Shown: in pieces, positions 22,273-31,890 of the stretch
How the letters are laid out: every line of letters starts with the position of its first letter
Position numbering within the stretch: the first letter of the stretch is position 1
Assembly (NCBI RefSeq): GCF_040183065.1
Contig: NC_091120.1
Span: 169,849,488-169,913,487 of the forward strand
Reading direction: 5' to 3'
Source: Periplaneta americana
Lineage: Eukaryota > Arthropoda > Insecta > Blattodea > Blattidae
DNA length: 64,000 nucleotides
Notes under the pieces: model-generated
Seen by the model: only the letters and a program-made list of their open reading frames with translations
Told to the model about the DNA's origin: nothing
Databases searched by the model: none
Program-made: the position numbers and the translations under genes

Positions 22273-22814
22273 AAATGTCTACACCAATTAAAGGCACATT
22301 CAGTAAACTTTCATACAATCACTGGTTCTTTGATTCCTGTTGCATTACTCTGTTAACGAACCAAAATACCTCAAATGGTTGGTGAAACACTATTACACTA
22401 ACAGGATGTTTAATTTTTAACAACACGTTAGTTAACATGCTGTTAGCGTTATTTTAACGAAGCTTGGTGAAACTGGGCCTAGCGCCGAGGAAGACTGGAG
22501 CTCTATCAGCTGAAGTTCCGTATGAGCAGCCGTATTATTTTCTTGAATGATGTTGATTTTTTTTATTAAATCCACATTGAATTGAGAGAGAAATTCGAGA
22601 AGGCTTCTCAGGTCTGTAAGATATTTTAATGAATGGACAGGAACACTATTTATTCCGACTAGTACATCAAAGTTTGAATTAAAAAAAGTACCTCAGTAGC
22701 GTTCGTGCTCGCGAGCACTTTCTTACTCGCATCCAAATACCAGATTGAGAACGCCTGTCTAGACTTTAAAGCATCATGGAATTATCATGAGGGAGAACAT
22801 TTTCTAAAAAATTT

Positions 22815-23034
22815 CGGCCAGTGTATGGGACCTGTGCCCTCCCAGCATTATGATGACTTTGGGGAGCTACAGGGAGTAGCGAAATTCGGTTTCGTACGCT
22901 AGATTATCGTGCTGACCAAACGTACATCCCACTGGCTGGATGATCGTTCCCTGTCGAGGCAAGTGGACGGGAGGCCAGTAAGTGAGCTGGTCGGCTATGG
23001 GCCCCCTCATGAGCTGTCACGTCATGGGTTTATC
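22815..23034 (-). repeat. Dispersed repeat G, copy 1
   Basis: Matches 63104-63342 from ATTTCGGCCAGTGTATGGGA through GGGGAGCTAC, TGGATGATCGT and the GTGGGCTGTxxCGxCAxGG end. Read on the minus strand, the start (CATGACGTGACAGCTCATGA) is tRNA-like in position, suggesting a SINE, but the Pol III boxes are not convincing. Confidence 0.75.
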
Positions 23035-23589
23035 ATATTTATTTTGTTCTAGTTAGATCCATTACAAGGGTAATATTTTTTTTATTGCGCAGTACATTTC
23101 GTGAGCAGTGTTCTTTATTACTGCTGCTTTATCGTTGGTGGTAGCGCAAAAAAATAATTTATGGAAATGCTCGTTATGGTGTTTCTTTGTAATATTTATT
23201 TTTCTGTAAATTTTGTTGTCTTTATGTAATTACTAATATGTATGCATGTTGAGTTAGCTTAAGGTTTGCTGCATATTGTTTAGCAATTTACATATAATCA
23301 GCATGTCATAGTGCTGGCATGTTAGCAGCTTTATCTACCTAATAGTCATGATGGTGGTTTTTCTTTACTAATAGCTAATGGCTATTGCTCGGTAATGAAA
23401 CTAAGCGAGGTTTCAGATATGTAAATGAGTGGTTTTAAACCACTCCGAATTTGTATGGCTTTGTGATCAGATCAGTGAAAATCATAACCATTATAAGAAG
23501 ATCTCTGTTGTGATCCGATCAGTATTAAGTGATAGAGTTATAACCATGCTTGTTAAGTAGTACCTTCTTTGTTGTGCAGTTACGAGTAA

Positions 23590-23760
23590 AACACTTTTCA
23601 GAATATTTCCAATTCAATTTTATATTTGTATTTCAGATTAATCAATTTAATTTCAGAAAGCGTCATTTGTATTTCAGAAATAGTATGTAACTTACATTGA
23701 ATTTCAGAAAACATCTTTTGTATTTCAGAATAAAAGTAAATTGCATTTCAGAAGTATAAA
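23590..23760. repeat. Array of ATTTCAGAA motifs
   Basis: About six TTTCAGAA-containing words at irregular 25-40 base spacing. It is the mirror image of the array at 24215-24430. Confidence 0.75.
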
Positions 23761-23774
23761 CCCACAATTTGCTA

Positions 23775-24000
23775 CTACGTTATTTAGCGTCGATGGGATT
23801 GATGATAGTGAGGTGGGATTTGCGAGATGAGGCCGAGGATTCGCCATATAGGCTATTACCTGACATTCACCTTACGGTTGAGGAAGACCTCAGAAAAAAC
23901 CCAACCAGGTAATCATCCCAAGCATGAATCGAACTCACGCCCGAGCGCAATTCAAACCGGGAGGCAAGCACCTCAGCCGACTGAGCCACACCAGTGACTC
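23775..24000 (-). repeat. tRNA-derived SINE family B copy
   Basis: The minus-strand head GTGTGGCTCAGTCGGCTGAG and box B-like GAGTTCGATTCATGC are followed by GGGTTTTTTCTGAGG and a CGACGCTAAATAACG tail. It lies between two mirror-image TTTCAGAA arrays. Confidence 0.8.
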
Positions 24001-24214
24001 AAGATCTGTTCAATATAAAAAATGTTTCACTGTGGTGCTTCATTGAATCACAAAGTATCAGGTATTTCAATACAGTAATTTTATAAAGTCTGAAGTTTTT
24101 TTTCGGTTGGAGTGTTATTCTTAGAAAGGTATTTGGAAGTGCCAGCTGGACAAATTTTACAGTAAACATCAGTGTGTTAAGAAATCTGTGTCTGTATTAA
24201 AATTTTATTTCATT

Positions 24215-24430
24215 ATGCAATTATCTGAAATACAAATGATGATTTTTGAAATACAATTGACGCTCTCTGAAATACAACTGACCCTTTCTGAAATACAGTT
24301 GACTGAACTCAAATATAATTGACGCTTTCTGAAATAAATTTACTCAATTGACTTGATGCTTTCTGAAATACATTTGACTTATCTGATATATAAACGATGT
24401 TTTCTGAAATACATTTGATTTTTCTGATGT
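24215..24430. repeat. Array of TTCTGAAATACA motifs
   Basis: About nine copies of a 20-30 base unit containing TCTGAAATACA and ATTGACGCT, inverted relative to 23590-23760. Its right edge is the mariner at 24432. Confidence 0.8.
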
Positions 24431-24431
24431 A

Positions 24432-25398
24432 CTAATAGAGTCAGAAAGTACCGGAACTTCGGGTGGCAACGCCATGCTCTATAGGCAACTTCTCTGCCTT
24501 GTCCGTGTCGTATGTGATCTACTCTCCAGGCGTACAGACTCAGTGCAGACCGCAGACAATCAATAGATGATGTGACTACTTTGTTAGGGATTTCGCATGG
24601 TTCTGTGTAATCCATTCTCCACAATAATTTTAAAATGCAACGTGTGTGTGAACACAGAGTGATCACAGGTGACGAGACATGGTGTTTCCTTTACGACCCG
24701 TAGCCAAAGCGGCAGTCTTCAACGTGGAACTCTCCCGGCTCACTACGGCAAGAGAGATTCCGTGCCGACCGAACCAAGGGGATAGTAATGCTTGAACCGC
24801 TCTTCGATATCCAGGGTCTCCTACATTTCGAGTTTATTCCTGAGCACCGAACTGTCAGTAAGGAGGCGTATGTTGCAATTCTTCGGCCTCTTCGTGATGC
24901 AGTTCGACGAAGAAGACCCAACTTGTGGCAAGGGCAGAATTGGGTTCTCCATCATGACAATGCCCCAGCACATCGATCGCTCTTGCTGAGCGAATTCCTC
25001 AAACAACACAAAATACCTGACTTTTCACAGCCATGATATTCTCCATATCTTGCTCCAGCAGATTTCTACTTATTTCCAAAGGTCAAATCCTTACTCAAGG
25101 GACGGCGGTTTGCATCAGTCGAAGAGGTGAACATTCATGCGAAAAGCTCTCTGCGGGAAGTGACCAAAGATGGGTTGCAGGAATGTTTGGAGAAGTGGTA
25201 TGGACGCTGGCAGAAACAGAAGTGTGTCACTACCCAGGGGGCGTACTTTGAAGGCTTCTGAAACCAAGGTAAACTGCACGTTCGCACTGATTCTATACGC
25301 CTGGAAAGTAGGTCACATACCACACGGACAAGGCAGAGAAGTTGCCTATATAGCATGGCGTTGCCACCCGAAATTCCGATACTTTCTGACTCTACTAG
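24432..25398 (+). mobile_element. Internally deleted mariner with about 120-bp inverted repeats
   Basis: TA at 24430-24431 and 25399-25400 flank the element. The left end (CTAATAGAGTCAGAAAGTAC) and the complement of the right end (CTAGTAGAGTCAGAAAGTAT) match with few differences for about 115-120 bases, into a CTxTCCAGGCGTA box. Mariner ends are normally about 30 bp. The 967-bp length is short of the usual 1.3 kb because most of the N-terminal transposase half is missing. Confidence 0.88.
24560..25262 (+). pseudogene. mariner transposase, N-terminus deleted
   Basis: The reading starts with SIDDVTTLLGISHGSV (second helix-turn-helix of mariner), then jumps to VITGDETWCFLYDP, which holds the first catalytic Asp; the linker between them is deleted. 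The second Asp is in VLHHDNAPAH (about 24955) and the third in LAPADFYLFP, 34 residues later, giving D34D. It ends CVTTQGAYFEGF. Stops in place of residues at YDP and at FSQP, and the missing first helix-turn-helix, make it inactive. The longest intact piece is 24788-25036. Confidence 0.88.
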
Positions 25399-25474
25399 TA
25401 CAAACGATGCATTCTGGAATTCTACATCTGGAAAAGGTGTAGTAATAATCTATACCACAGAAATTGTTGTTAGA

Positions 25475-25706
25475 GTTGAACACGAAAGAGGGTTGCCTGC
25501 CAATCCGGAGAGCGTTGCGTTCGGGCGCGGGTTCGATTCCCACTTGGGCTGATTAACTGGTTTGGTTTTTCCGAGGTTTTCCCCAACCGTAAGGCGAATG
25601 TCAGGTAATGTATGGCGAATCCTCGGCCTCATTTCGCTATCACCAATCTCATCAACGCTAAATAACTTAGTAGTTGATATAGCGTCGTTAAATAACCAAT
25701 TTAAAA
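25475..25706 (+). repeat. tRNA-derived SINE family B, best copy
   Basis: Box B-like GGTTCGATTCCCACTTGGGC lies near 25530, followed by GGTTTTTCCGAGGTTTTCCC, CTTAxGGCGAATGTCAGGTAA and the tail GCGTCGTTAAATAACCAATT. The tail is almost the same as that of family A, so both probably use the same LINE for mobilisation. Confidence 0.8.
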
Positions 25707-26104
25707 AGTTATACTCTAAATAGGTTACCTCTCCTCTTTCATATTGAAAATGTTGGCGCCGCCACTGACCCTACCGCCATTCTCGCCCATGGAATTGTTT
25801 TTGCTGTTGGAAATAGAAAAGGTCTTCATCTACCAGTGTAAGGAACCAAGCAGCCAATTAACTTTTCAGCTATTGGTAAGATCATTTCAAAAATTCCTGA
25901 CACTGCATAAAGCACTATTGTCTACTGTGTTTTTAATTAGAAAATATTTTCTTCGTGTTGGAACTAAGATGAATGCAGCGCAAGGCATTTATATTTTGTC
26001 TCGGAAGTACTATAGTATCGTTACAAAGAACATTTGCGTGTTTTGATGTCATTAAGGTTATCAAGCATTGACGTTTGTCATGTTATTGTTTTTCATAACT
26101 TAGA

Positions 26105-26152
26105 ACCAAGGACCCGGGTTCGATCCCCGGCGCCGGAGCGAATTTTTCTCCT
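26105..26152 (+). repeat. SINE family D, 5'-truncated fragment
   Basis: GGACCCGGGTTCGATCCCCG and GAATTTTTCTCCTG match the box B region and following body of the copy at 18430-18535. Box A is missing. Confidence 0.55.
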
Positions 26153-27074
26153 GTAATATTAATTGTTACCATAACAGATACATTCTGTAGGACCAAATAA
26201 TCTTTAGTAAACAGAACACTAAAAGAAATAATTAATGATAATTAATGAACACGAACATGAAAATATGTTGAATGTACTTACTAGGCCTACCAGAACTGTG
26301 AAATGACATCCAGACACGTTACTTTCGGTTAAGAAACTTACATTCTTCAAAAGGAGGGCAGAAGAAACCTGGAAATGTAAGAAATTAAATTTGTTAGACC
26401 ATTAACCGAGTTTTCACACGAACTGGTAAAGTTAGAAAGACAGCGAAACTAGTTATACGTCGCCTTAAGTTCCTGTGAACTTCAAGTATCGGAACGGGTA
26501 AAAATACCTCAAGTTTGTTTTGAATGCACGTGTGTGGTAGTGTAAGTTTAGCTTAATTTAGAGGTTATTACTCAAAATAAAATTTGAAAATATGAGTTGT
26601 TTTCTGCTCAAGAATATATTGTACAGTCCTATATAGGGGACACATGCACGTACATATATACATTGAAATTTCTTGTACAGTTGATAACCGGTTCCACAAA
26701 TAGAAGTTCTTTCATTATGTACGATACCTTATCAGAGACGTCCATACTGCGACAAGCTAACGAATGTTCTGTTTTTTTTTTTTTTTTTTTTACCGCTAAC
26801 GGCAATAAATTGTTTCTCAATATAAGTAAATTAAATTAATTTTGTTGTGTGAGGGGAATCCAAATTTTGTGGACTTTAGAATTTGATCTTTCGGAATGTG
26901 AAATGGACGAAATATGCATAACAGTTACCAGAAAGAATATTGAACAAGATATCAAGAATTAGGCCCGTATTCTGTTTCGACATGTCCATCCTTTCTCCTG
27001 GCGTCTGTTTTCCTTTCGGTTTGTATTGGAGGACAGTTCTTCAGAGACGCTCTCCCCATGTAACGATTTTTTTA
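26153..27074. other. AT-rich intron sequence
   Basis: Contains a T-run of about 20 at 26771-26790. The two antisense-overlapping ORFs at 26597-26839 are low complexity and not supported as genes. Confidence 0.4.
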
Positions 27075-27232
27075 CCCGTTGCCTCCAGATTGTCATTTAA
27101 CATTCCTGGTCTTTCCTGGCAATGTCTTATTTGTAACAGACTTCTGAGGTTGGGACGCCTGGAAGGCGGAGTTACGCTGCCCCAATGATATGAATATGAA
27201 GTGCCTTAAATCTAAGTCTAACCAGCGAATAG
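27075..27232 (+). repeat. Dispersed repeat I, copy 2
   Basis: Pairs with 12550-12722: GACTTCTGAGGTTGGGACGC, TGGAAGGCGGAGTTAC, CCAATGAT and CTTAAATCTAAGTCTAACC. Confidence 0.7.
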
Positions 27233-28290
27233 GGATTATAAAGAATGGACACTGAGCGAATTTTCCCGTGTTTTGTTTCTCTGTTCGCAGCGTTTAGTTC
27301 CACTATCAAGCGCTAAAGGTTAGTGTAATCGAGCATACGCTAAGTTAATAATTGAGAATAGAATTGAGACACAGGATCCAAACATCGCCTACCTTATTGC
27401 ATAATCCAGTAACGCTTTGCTTCAAATAAATTCAAGTTAACAGCTTTTCCTTATTTTTCAGTGACAAACTAGTTGTAATAATAATATTTTATATTTCAGA
27501 TATAATAAATTATATTATAAAATAATATAATACATTATAAAATTAAGTATCGAATTCGTTTAATATTTGTTTTTCCATTTTCAGCGCTATCAAATCATTA
27601 CATTTTTTTAATATTGTTGTTGGGGTCAACATCTCAACTCTCATTATAAAGGAACTCTAGAGTCTAGACATTACAGTTAATGACGGATTTATTATTTTAT
27701 GGATCCAATTTATTTTATTTGAGTACATAATGTACCTAGATGTATTAATTATGTTATATTTCCGCTGTGTCGACTGCTAGCTGGTGTGATGTCAGCGCCA
27801 ACTCTAGGGAGAAAGCAGAATCTCACGCTTTAGCTGGCTTGAAGGTCATTGAAACCACCTGTGGTCCTCGAGGTCTGCCCTTGTGGTCCTTCAAAAAAGA
27901 CAGAAGAAAAAATTAAATTCAAACGAATTGTGTATCACACTATAGCTGAAAATCTCAGAGTTTGGAAGTGACACATGGCAATCTCCTCTCGTTTTTTCTC
28001 GCAGTACTGACATTTTATGAAATTTATTACCCTACTCGTCTACCAAATTCCCACTCCACTCTCAGCAACAAAAGAGGGATTTAAAGCACTATGAACGTGG
28101 TGTTTCTCGCCATTTTTTAAAATACTTTTTTAATTATATTTTTTCTAGCCATCACAAGTAACTTAAAACCAATTCTGTACATTGTTGATTCGTCGCTTGC
28201 CTTTTAGCAGTTATTTATTTGAAATCCTTCTTATGTGGTACATGCTAGTAGTTGTCTTATGTCTCTGTTAAATAGTGCCTATTATACATA
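27233..28290. other. AT-rich intron sequence before the hAT fragment
   Basis: Very AT-rich at 27470-27740. A GTGGTCCT-bearing segment at 27862-27892 may be the distant left end of the hAT remnant that follows. Confidence 0.35.
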
Positions 28291-28625
28291 ATGGAAAACT
28301 GGCTTCTATCCGGATCTTTGAAAGGAAAGGAACGTGATTATATGCTTCATTTAGGCTGTGTGTGAAAATATTAATATCAGTGATTCTAGTGCCATTAAAG
28401 AAATAGCCTATCTAGAAAAAAGAAAAAAATACTTTCGTAAATATCACAAGAGTTATTTGTAACTTGGATTTACTTGGTGTGGCAATGAGAGTGAACCAAA
28501 ACCTCGGTGCATTGTTACGAAGTGCTTTCAAACGAGTGTATGAAACCCGCAAAATTGAAACGGCACTTAGAGACGAAACACGCAAATGTAAAAAGTAAAC
28601 CTTTAGAATTATTAATGAGAGTACC
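28291..28625 (+). pseudogene. hAT (ZBED5-like) transposase, N-terminal BED-type zinc finger
   Basis: The reading begins MENWLLSGSLKGKE at 28291, and after decay gives KRKKYFRKYHKSYL, GFTWCGNESEPKPRCIV and, after a one-base frameshift, CYEVLSNECMKPAKLKRHLE then TKHANV. The C..C, then H...H pattern in CIVCYEVL...KRHLETKH is a BED zinc finger, and the leader matches ZBED5/GTF2IRD2-like hAT transposases, where the motif reads YLxFGFTW. It is a DNA-binding domain of the transposon. The catalytic part is absent, and one frameshift plus in-frame stops disable it. Confidence 0.75.
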
Positions 28626-28889
28626 AACATTTATTTATTTTGTTAATTAATAAGTTAAATATTATCCAAACTCTAACAGCCTTGAATTATTAAAAAAACG
28701 AAAATAAATTTTCTTCTATTAACATTAACTTAATTAATAAATCTATAATATTAACTTAATTAGTTAATACTAATATAAAATTAATTGAAATTAATTAATT
28801 TTAATTAATTAATTCTATTTTAAAATATAGGTATACTGGCATTAAAATATACTACAAAAATGATAAATTTGCTTTCAAAGGGAACAAGA

Positions 28890-28960
28890 GTAAGGTGGTC
28901 CGCGGAACTGTTCTGAATTTAAAAGGTGGTCCCCACTTCAAAAAAGTTTGAGAAACGTTG
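28890..28960. mobile_element. hAT terminal sequence (right end)
   Basis: The complement reads CAACGTTTCTCAAACTTTTT then GAAGTGGGGACCACC, the typical terminus of Buster-type hAT elements with GGACCACC. It follows the BED fragment by 270 bp, so this is probably an internally deleted hAT. Confidence 0.6.
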
Positions 28961-29241
28961 CTTTAATGCAAGGAATAACGAATGTTTAAATCCCATAAAT
29001 GTATGAAGCTGAATCAGATACCAGCACGACATGCTTAGAGTAAGGAGGTATTACTGCACGCTGGCAGGGATTTTTGGTGTTATATAACTTATTTTGAAAC
29101 TACTGCTGTTATCGGCGAGCGGATTGATATGGTTTTTCTTATTTCAAATTGTTCTTGATCAGTTTCTGTATTGGCACCCTACAGAAGTTGCGTGACTGAG
29201 ATGTTGGTGAGGACATCAGTCGTTGCAATTCATGGAAGTAA

Positions 29242-29550
29242 TCTACCTCCCGAGAGGAAGTAATTTTTATCCTACCTGCAATTTCCATCCAGACTAGTTT
29301 CCCACTGGAATCATTCACTATATCTGAAGAGAAGACGGTTTCATTCCCGGCCGATTACGCCATAAAATCGATTGTTGTTGCACTGTGGGAGTGTCAGGAA
29401 ATGACAATTGGAATGGACGATTCCTATGGAGTAGCTACTACACACGGATTTGTCCTGGCACGTCCTACCCATCGCATGCCGGGGGGTCTGTTTACCAAAG
29501 ACAGGAAGAGCTGGTACTTGAAATACAGCCCTTCTGCATATACAGGTTGA
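29242..29550 (+). other. Unassigned 102-codon open stretch, GC-richer than surroundings
   Basis: The stretch has no ATG at its start. It reads through TSFPLESFTISEEKTVSFPA, ALWECQEMTIGMDDSYG and HGFVLARPTHRMPGGLF to a TGA. A pyrimidine-rich acceptor-like segment ending in CAG is at 29292, and CAG/GTTGAA at 29543-29548 looks like a donor but coincides with the left end of the next element. I do not recognise the protein. It may be an exon, the decayed part of a transposon, or chance. Confidence 0.25.
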
Positions 29551-29844
29551 ACCGTAAGTAATGTCATTAATTTCAAGGGGTTATTCTTTGAGATATTTCA
29601 AACAAAAAAGTTTAATACCATTTTCCTCGTTTTTTCTTCCTTTTCGAGAAAAAAAAATTGTTTTATATGAAACATTTCATAGCGTATTTTGAGAAATGCA
29701 TTGATTTAATTCTCAAAATGCTCAGCCAGTTTAAGAGAGCAGTGTATTATGATGACTATTACACTCTTACTATGTCATACTACTTTTGACCAATAAAACG
29801 GTACGAAAGGACGTCTTTCAACCAATCATGGCTGCTTATCGCAC

Positions 29845-29900
29845 AATTTTATCGCGTCCCTAGCATTTGTTTAATTTTATCGCGTCCCTAGCATTTGTTT
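29845..29900 (+). repeat. 28-bp tandem duplication
   Basis: AATTTTATCGCGTCCCTAGC plus ATTTGTTT occurs twice in direct succession without a mismatch. Confidence 0.95.
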
Positions 29901-29972
29901 CTTTGTTTGCCAACATTTGAAACTGCGCTGGTCTGGACGTCAAAAATGTATATATAATTACATAAAATTACA

Positions 29973-30242
29973 AACCACTCCAGTCGATGCACAGCAGTTT
30001 CAAATACGACTCGCATTGGCATTCAAGAACAAAAATTAATAAAAATCACTGGTCATACCTACGCATCTTCTGAAATCCGATTTACAAGTAAGTGAAGAGC
30101 ACCATTCGGAAATCCTGAATAAGTTGAATACACGATGTAGCCCTAAATCAACGAGTTCCACTTCTATTACGCACACGTCTAATATAACATCAATTGAACC
30201 ACCAACCACATTCAAATTTGAAAATTGTACATTCAATAATTA
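29973..30242 (+). pseudogene. Crypton-like tyrosine recombinase, C-terminal fragment
   Basis: The first frame reads NHSSRCTAVSNTTRIGIQEQ, KLIKITGHTYASSEIRF; the H-x-x-R box (HSSR), the G(I/V)xEQxLxKxTGH segment and the second His in GH are the C-terminal active-site signature of tyrosine recombinases of the Crypton/ZMYM type. After a frameshift another frame continues LKSDLQVSEEHHSEILNKLN and ends FKFENCTFNNYSF with a stop at 30250. Tyrosine recombinases integrate circular DNA without DDE chemistry. The N-terminal part, the first Arg and the Tyr are not seen, so this is a decayed tail. The family assignment is by motif reading only. Confidence 0.55.
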
Positions 30243-31306
30243 TTCCTTTTAAAATTATTCATGTTTATTTTTTATGTCATCGTCGTTAATTAAAACTTTT
30301 CTAACACTTGTGCATATTATGTTATAGGTTATGTTATAGCTTCTGGTATATGATATTATGGATAGTCACGTATCAGAGATTGTTTAATATTAAGATTTAT
30401 TGAAAATCATCTGTCAAGTGACGTTGATTACTGGGATTCGGATAATTGAAGTGGAATGTTGCATTTTAATAAAAATGAAACTGAATCAACAAAGCCTACT
30501 TGACTAGTAACATTGCCATCGTGTATAATAGATAGAGAAGGCGTTGCTCACTACTGCCATCTAGCATGCATCTAGCGTAATATTTGTGATGTTGAGATGG
30601 TACAATAATACATTTGAAGACAGTTGTATTTTCGTAAGTCAATTAATATTTTATTGTATTGGAGTACTTCGTTACTTCTAATCTTAATATACTTTCTTCA
30701 AATCGTGTAATAGTCAATTAAATCCCACTCGAGTTTTGATTTTTTCGAGATAAATCAAAACCTCTAGTGAGATTACTGTTGATAAATTATTGAAAGAATT
30801 TTAGTTTTATCCTTAAGATCTGCAGAAATTAGATTCGAACAAATGTAGCATTTTAAAATTTCTTTTCAGAACGAAAAGTTACATTCCTTCGAATCAAATT
30901 TCTGTACATTTAAAGGACAAAACTAAAGTTTTCTCGATCATTTATTATCATAATACATTGCTCCCTTAAATTGACTGAGCATGTTGGAAATTAAATCAAT
31001 GGCTTTCCCGAAACCTGCAATGAAATGTTTCATATAAAACAATTTTTATCTCGAAAAGGAAGCAAAAACGAGGAAAATTGTAGGCTATCAAATATTTTCG
31101 TTTGAAATATCTCAGAGAATAACCTCTTGAAATTAATGACATTACTTTTGGTTCATTCTGAATGTTGCATAGACGAGTAAAGCTTAAAGTTGTTCTTCTA
31201 CAATATGTAATTCTTATCATTACACATGAATCAGGACCATTGGTTGTTCTGGTCTCATAGCCGTTCTAGGGGTCTTTCTTGTATTCCCCTAGACTAGACT
31301 TCATTT

Positions 31307-31890
31307 CGGAAGGCTGTCAGCTGCTGTATTCGCCGTAGCATTTCTGGTATGTGACGTCACAAGCTTGTACAGTAGAACCAATCGGAATCAGTCTTTAACA
31401 AGTACTTCCCGAGTTCGTTCACGTGTGAGTGTTTCAATACATTGAATAAGTAAAACTGACATTTACTATGTGTGTAAGATAAATAAATGGAAGAAGAGAC
31501 TGTAAAAAGACAAGTATTGCACAGGCAGGCGCGGAAAATAGTGTTTAAGATGTATAATTATTTTTAAAACGTTGACGAGCAGAACGGAGCCGGCCATCTT
31601 GATGCTGGCTGCAACGTTGCCATTGCGCAAGAAACGACTGCAGAGGCATGTGGTGTAGGATTGAGAACCGTGCAAAGAATATTGTTAGTAAAGGAAAGAG
31701 GGTTTGTTTGTTGTCATACGTACAGTAATCAACGGCCAAGGTCATTATTGTCTTTTGATCATTTAAATTCTCTCCTGAGCTATTTGTATTGCACGTGCGC
31801 GTGAAGTACGATGTGGCAATGTTGTACGCTGCCTTGCTCTCACTATCTATCTCTCTCGACGCAAACGCTAGCAGACTACCGCCTTCCGAG
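31307..31890 (+). mobile_element. Possible Tc1-type element remnant
   Basis: TTCGGAAGGCTGTCAGCTGC on the left and the complement of the right (CTCGGAAGGCGGTAGTCTGC) look like inverted ends 585 bp apart, and a transposase-like N-terminal fragment lies between. No TA duplication was confirmed. Confidence 0.4.
31535..31760 (+). pseudogene. Transposase helix-turn-helix N-terminal fragment
   Basis: One + frame reads VFKMYNYF, then after a stop DEQNGAGHLDAGCNVAIAQE and TTAEACGVGLRTVQRI. The TAEAxGVxxRTVxRI block is the helix-turn-helix of a transposase family common in insects, in which YxFFxxE...QExTAEATGVSxRTVxRIxxEG recurs. Only this DNA-binding part is left; the catalytic domain is absent. Confidence 0.5.

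Larger units (their letters stand above)
21281..22479 (-). mobile_element. PIF/Harbinger-like element inserted in the hAT
   Basis: Left end TCCAGTTTCACCAACCTTTG and the complement of the right end, GGCCCAGTTTCACCAAGCTT, form inverted repeats, followed on both sides by TTAAA and GTTAAC-rich subterminal sequence. Length is about 1.2 kb. A Myb/SANT-like accessory protein fragment lies inside, typical of Harbinger elements; no DDE transposase is left. A 3-bp target duplication could not be confirmed. Confidence 0.7.
20891..22757 (-). mobile_element. hAT element remnant interrupted by a Harbinger-like element
   Basis: The left end (GGGGGTTCTCAACTT) and the complement of the right end (CAGGCGTTCTCAATCTGG) are matching hAT-type termini. 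Just outside lie GTCTAAAC (20884-20891) and GTCTAGAC (22757-22764), an 8-bp near-duplication of the nTnnnnAn type. The exact ends are uncertain by one base. About 670 bp remain once the inner element is removed. Confidence 0.7.
29543..31160 (+). mobile_element. 1.6-kb element with about 200-bp inverted repeats and tyrosine-recombinase remnant
   Basis: The left part (TTGAACCGTAAGTAATGTCA, TTAATTTCAAGGGGTTATTC, GAGATATTTCAAA) is mirrored at 30960-31160 (complement: ATGAACCAAAAGTAATGTCA, TTAATTTCAAGAGGTTATTC) over about 200 bases, including TTTATATGAAACATTTCAT and TGCTCAGYCARTTTAAG. A recombinase fragment lies inside. Target duplication not resolved. Confidence 0.6.
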
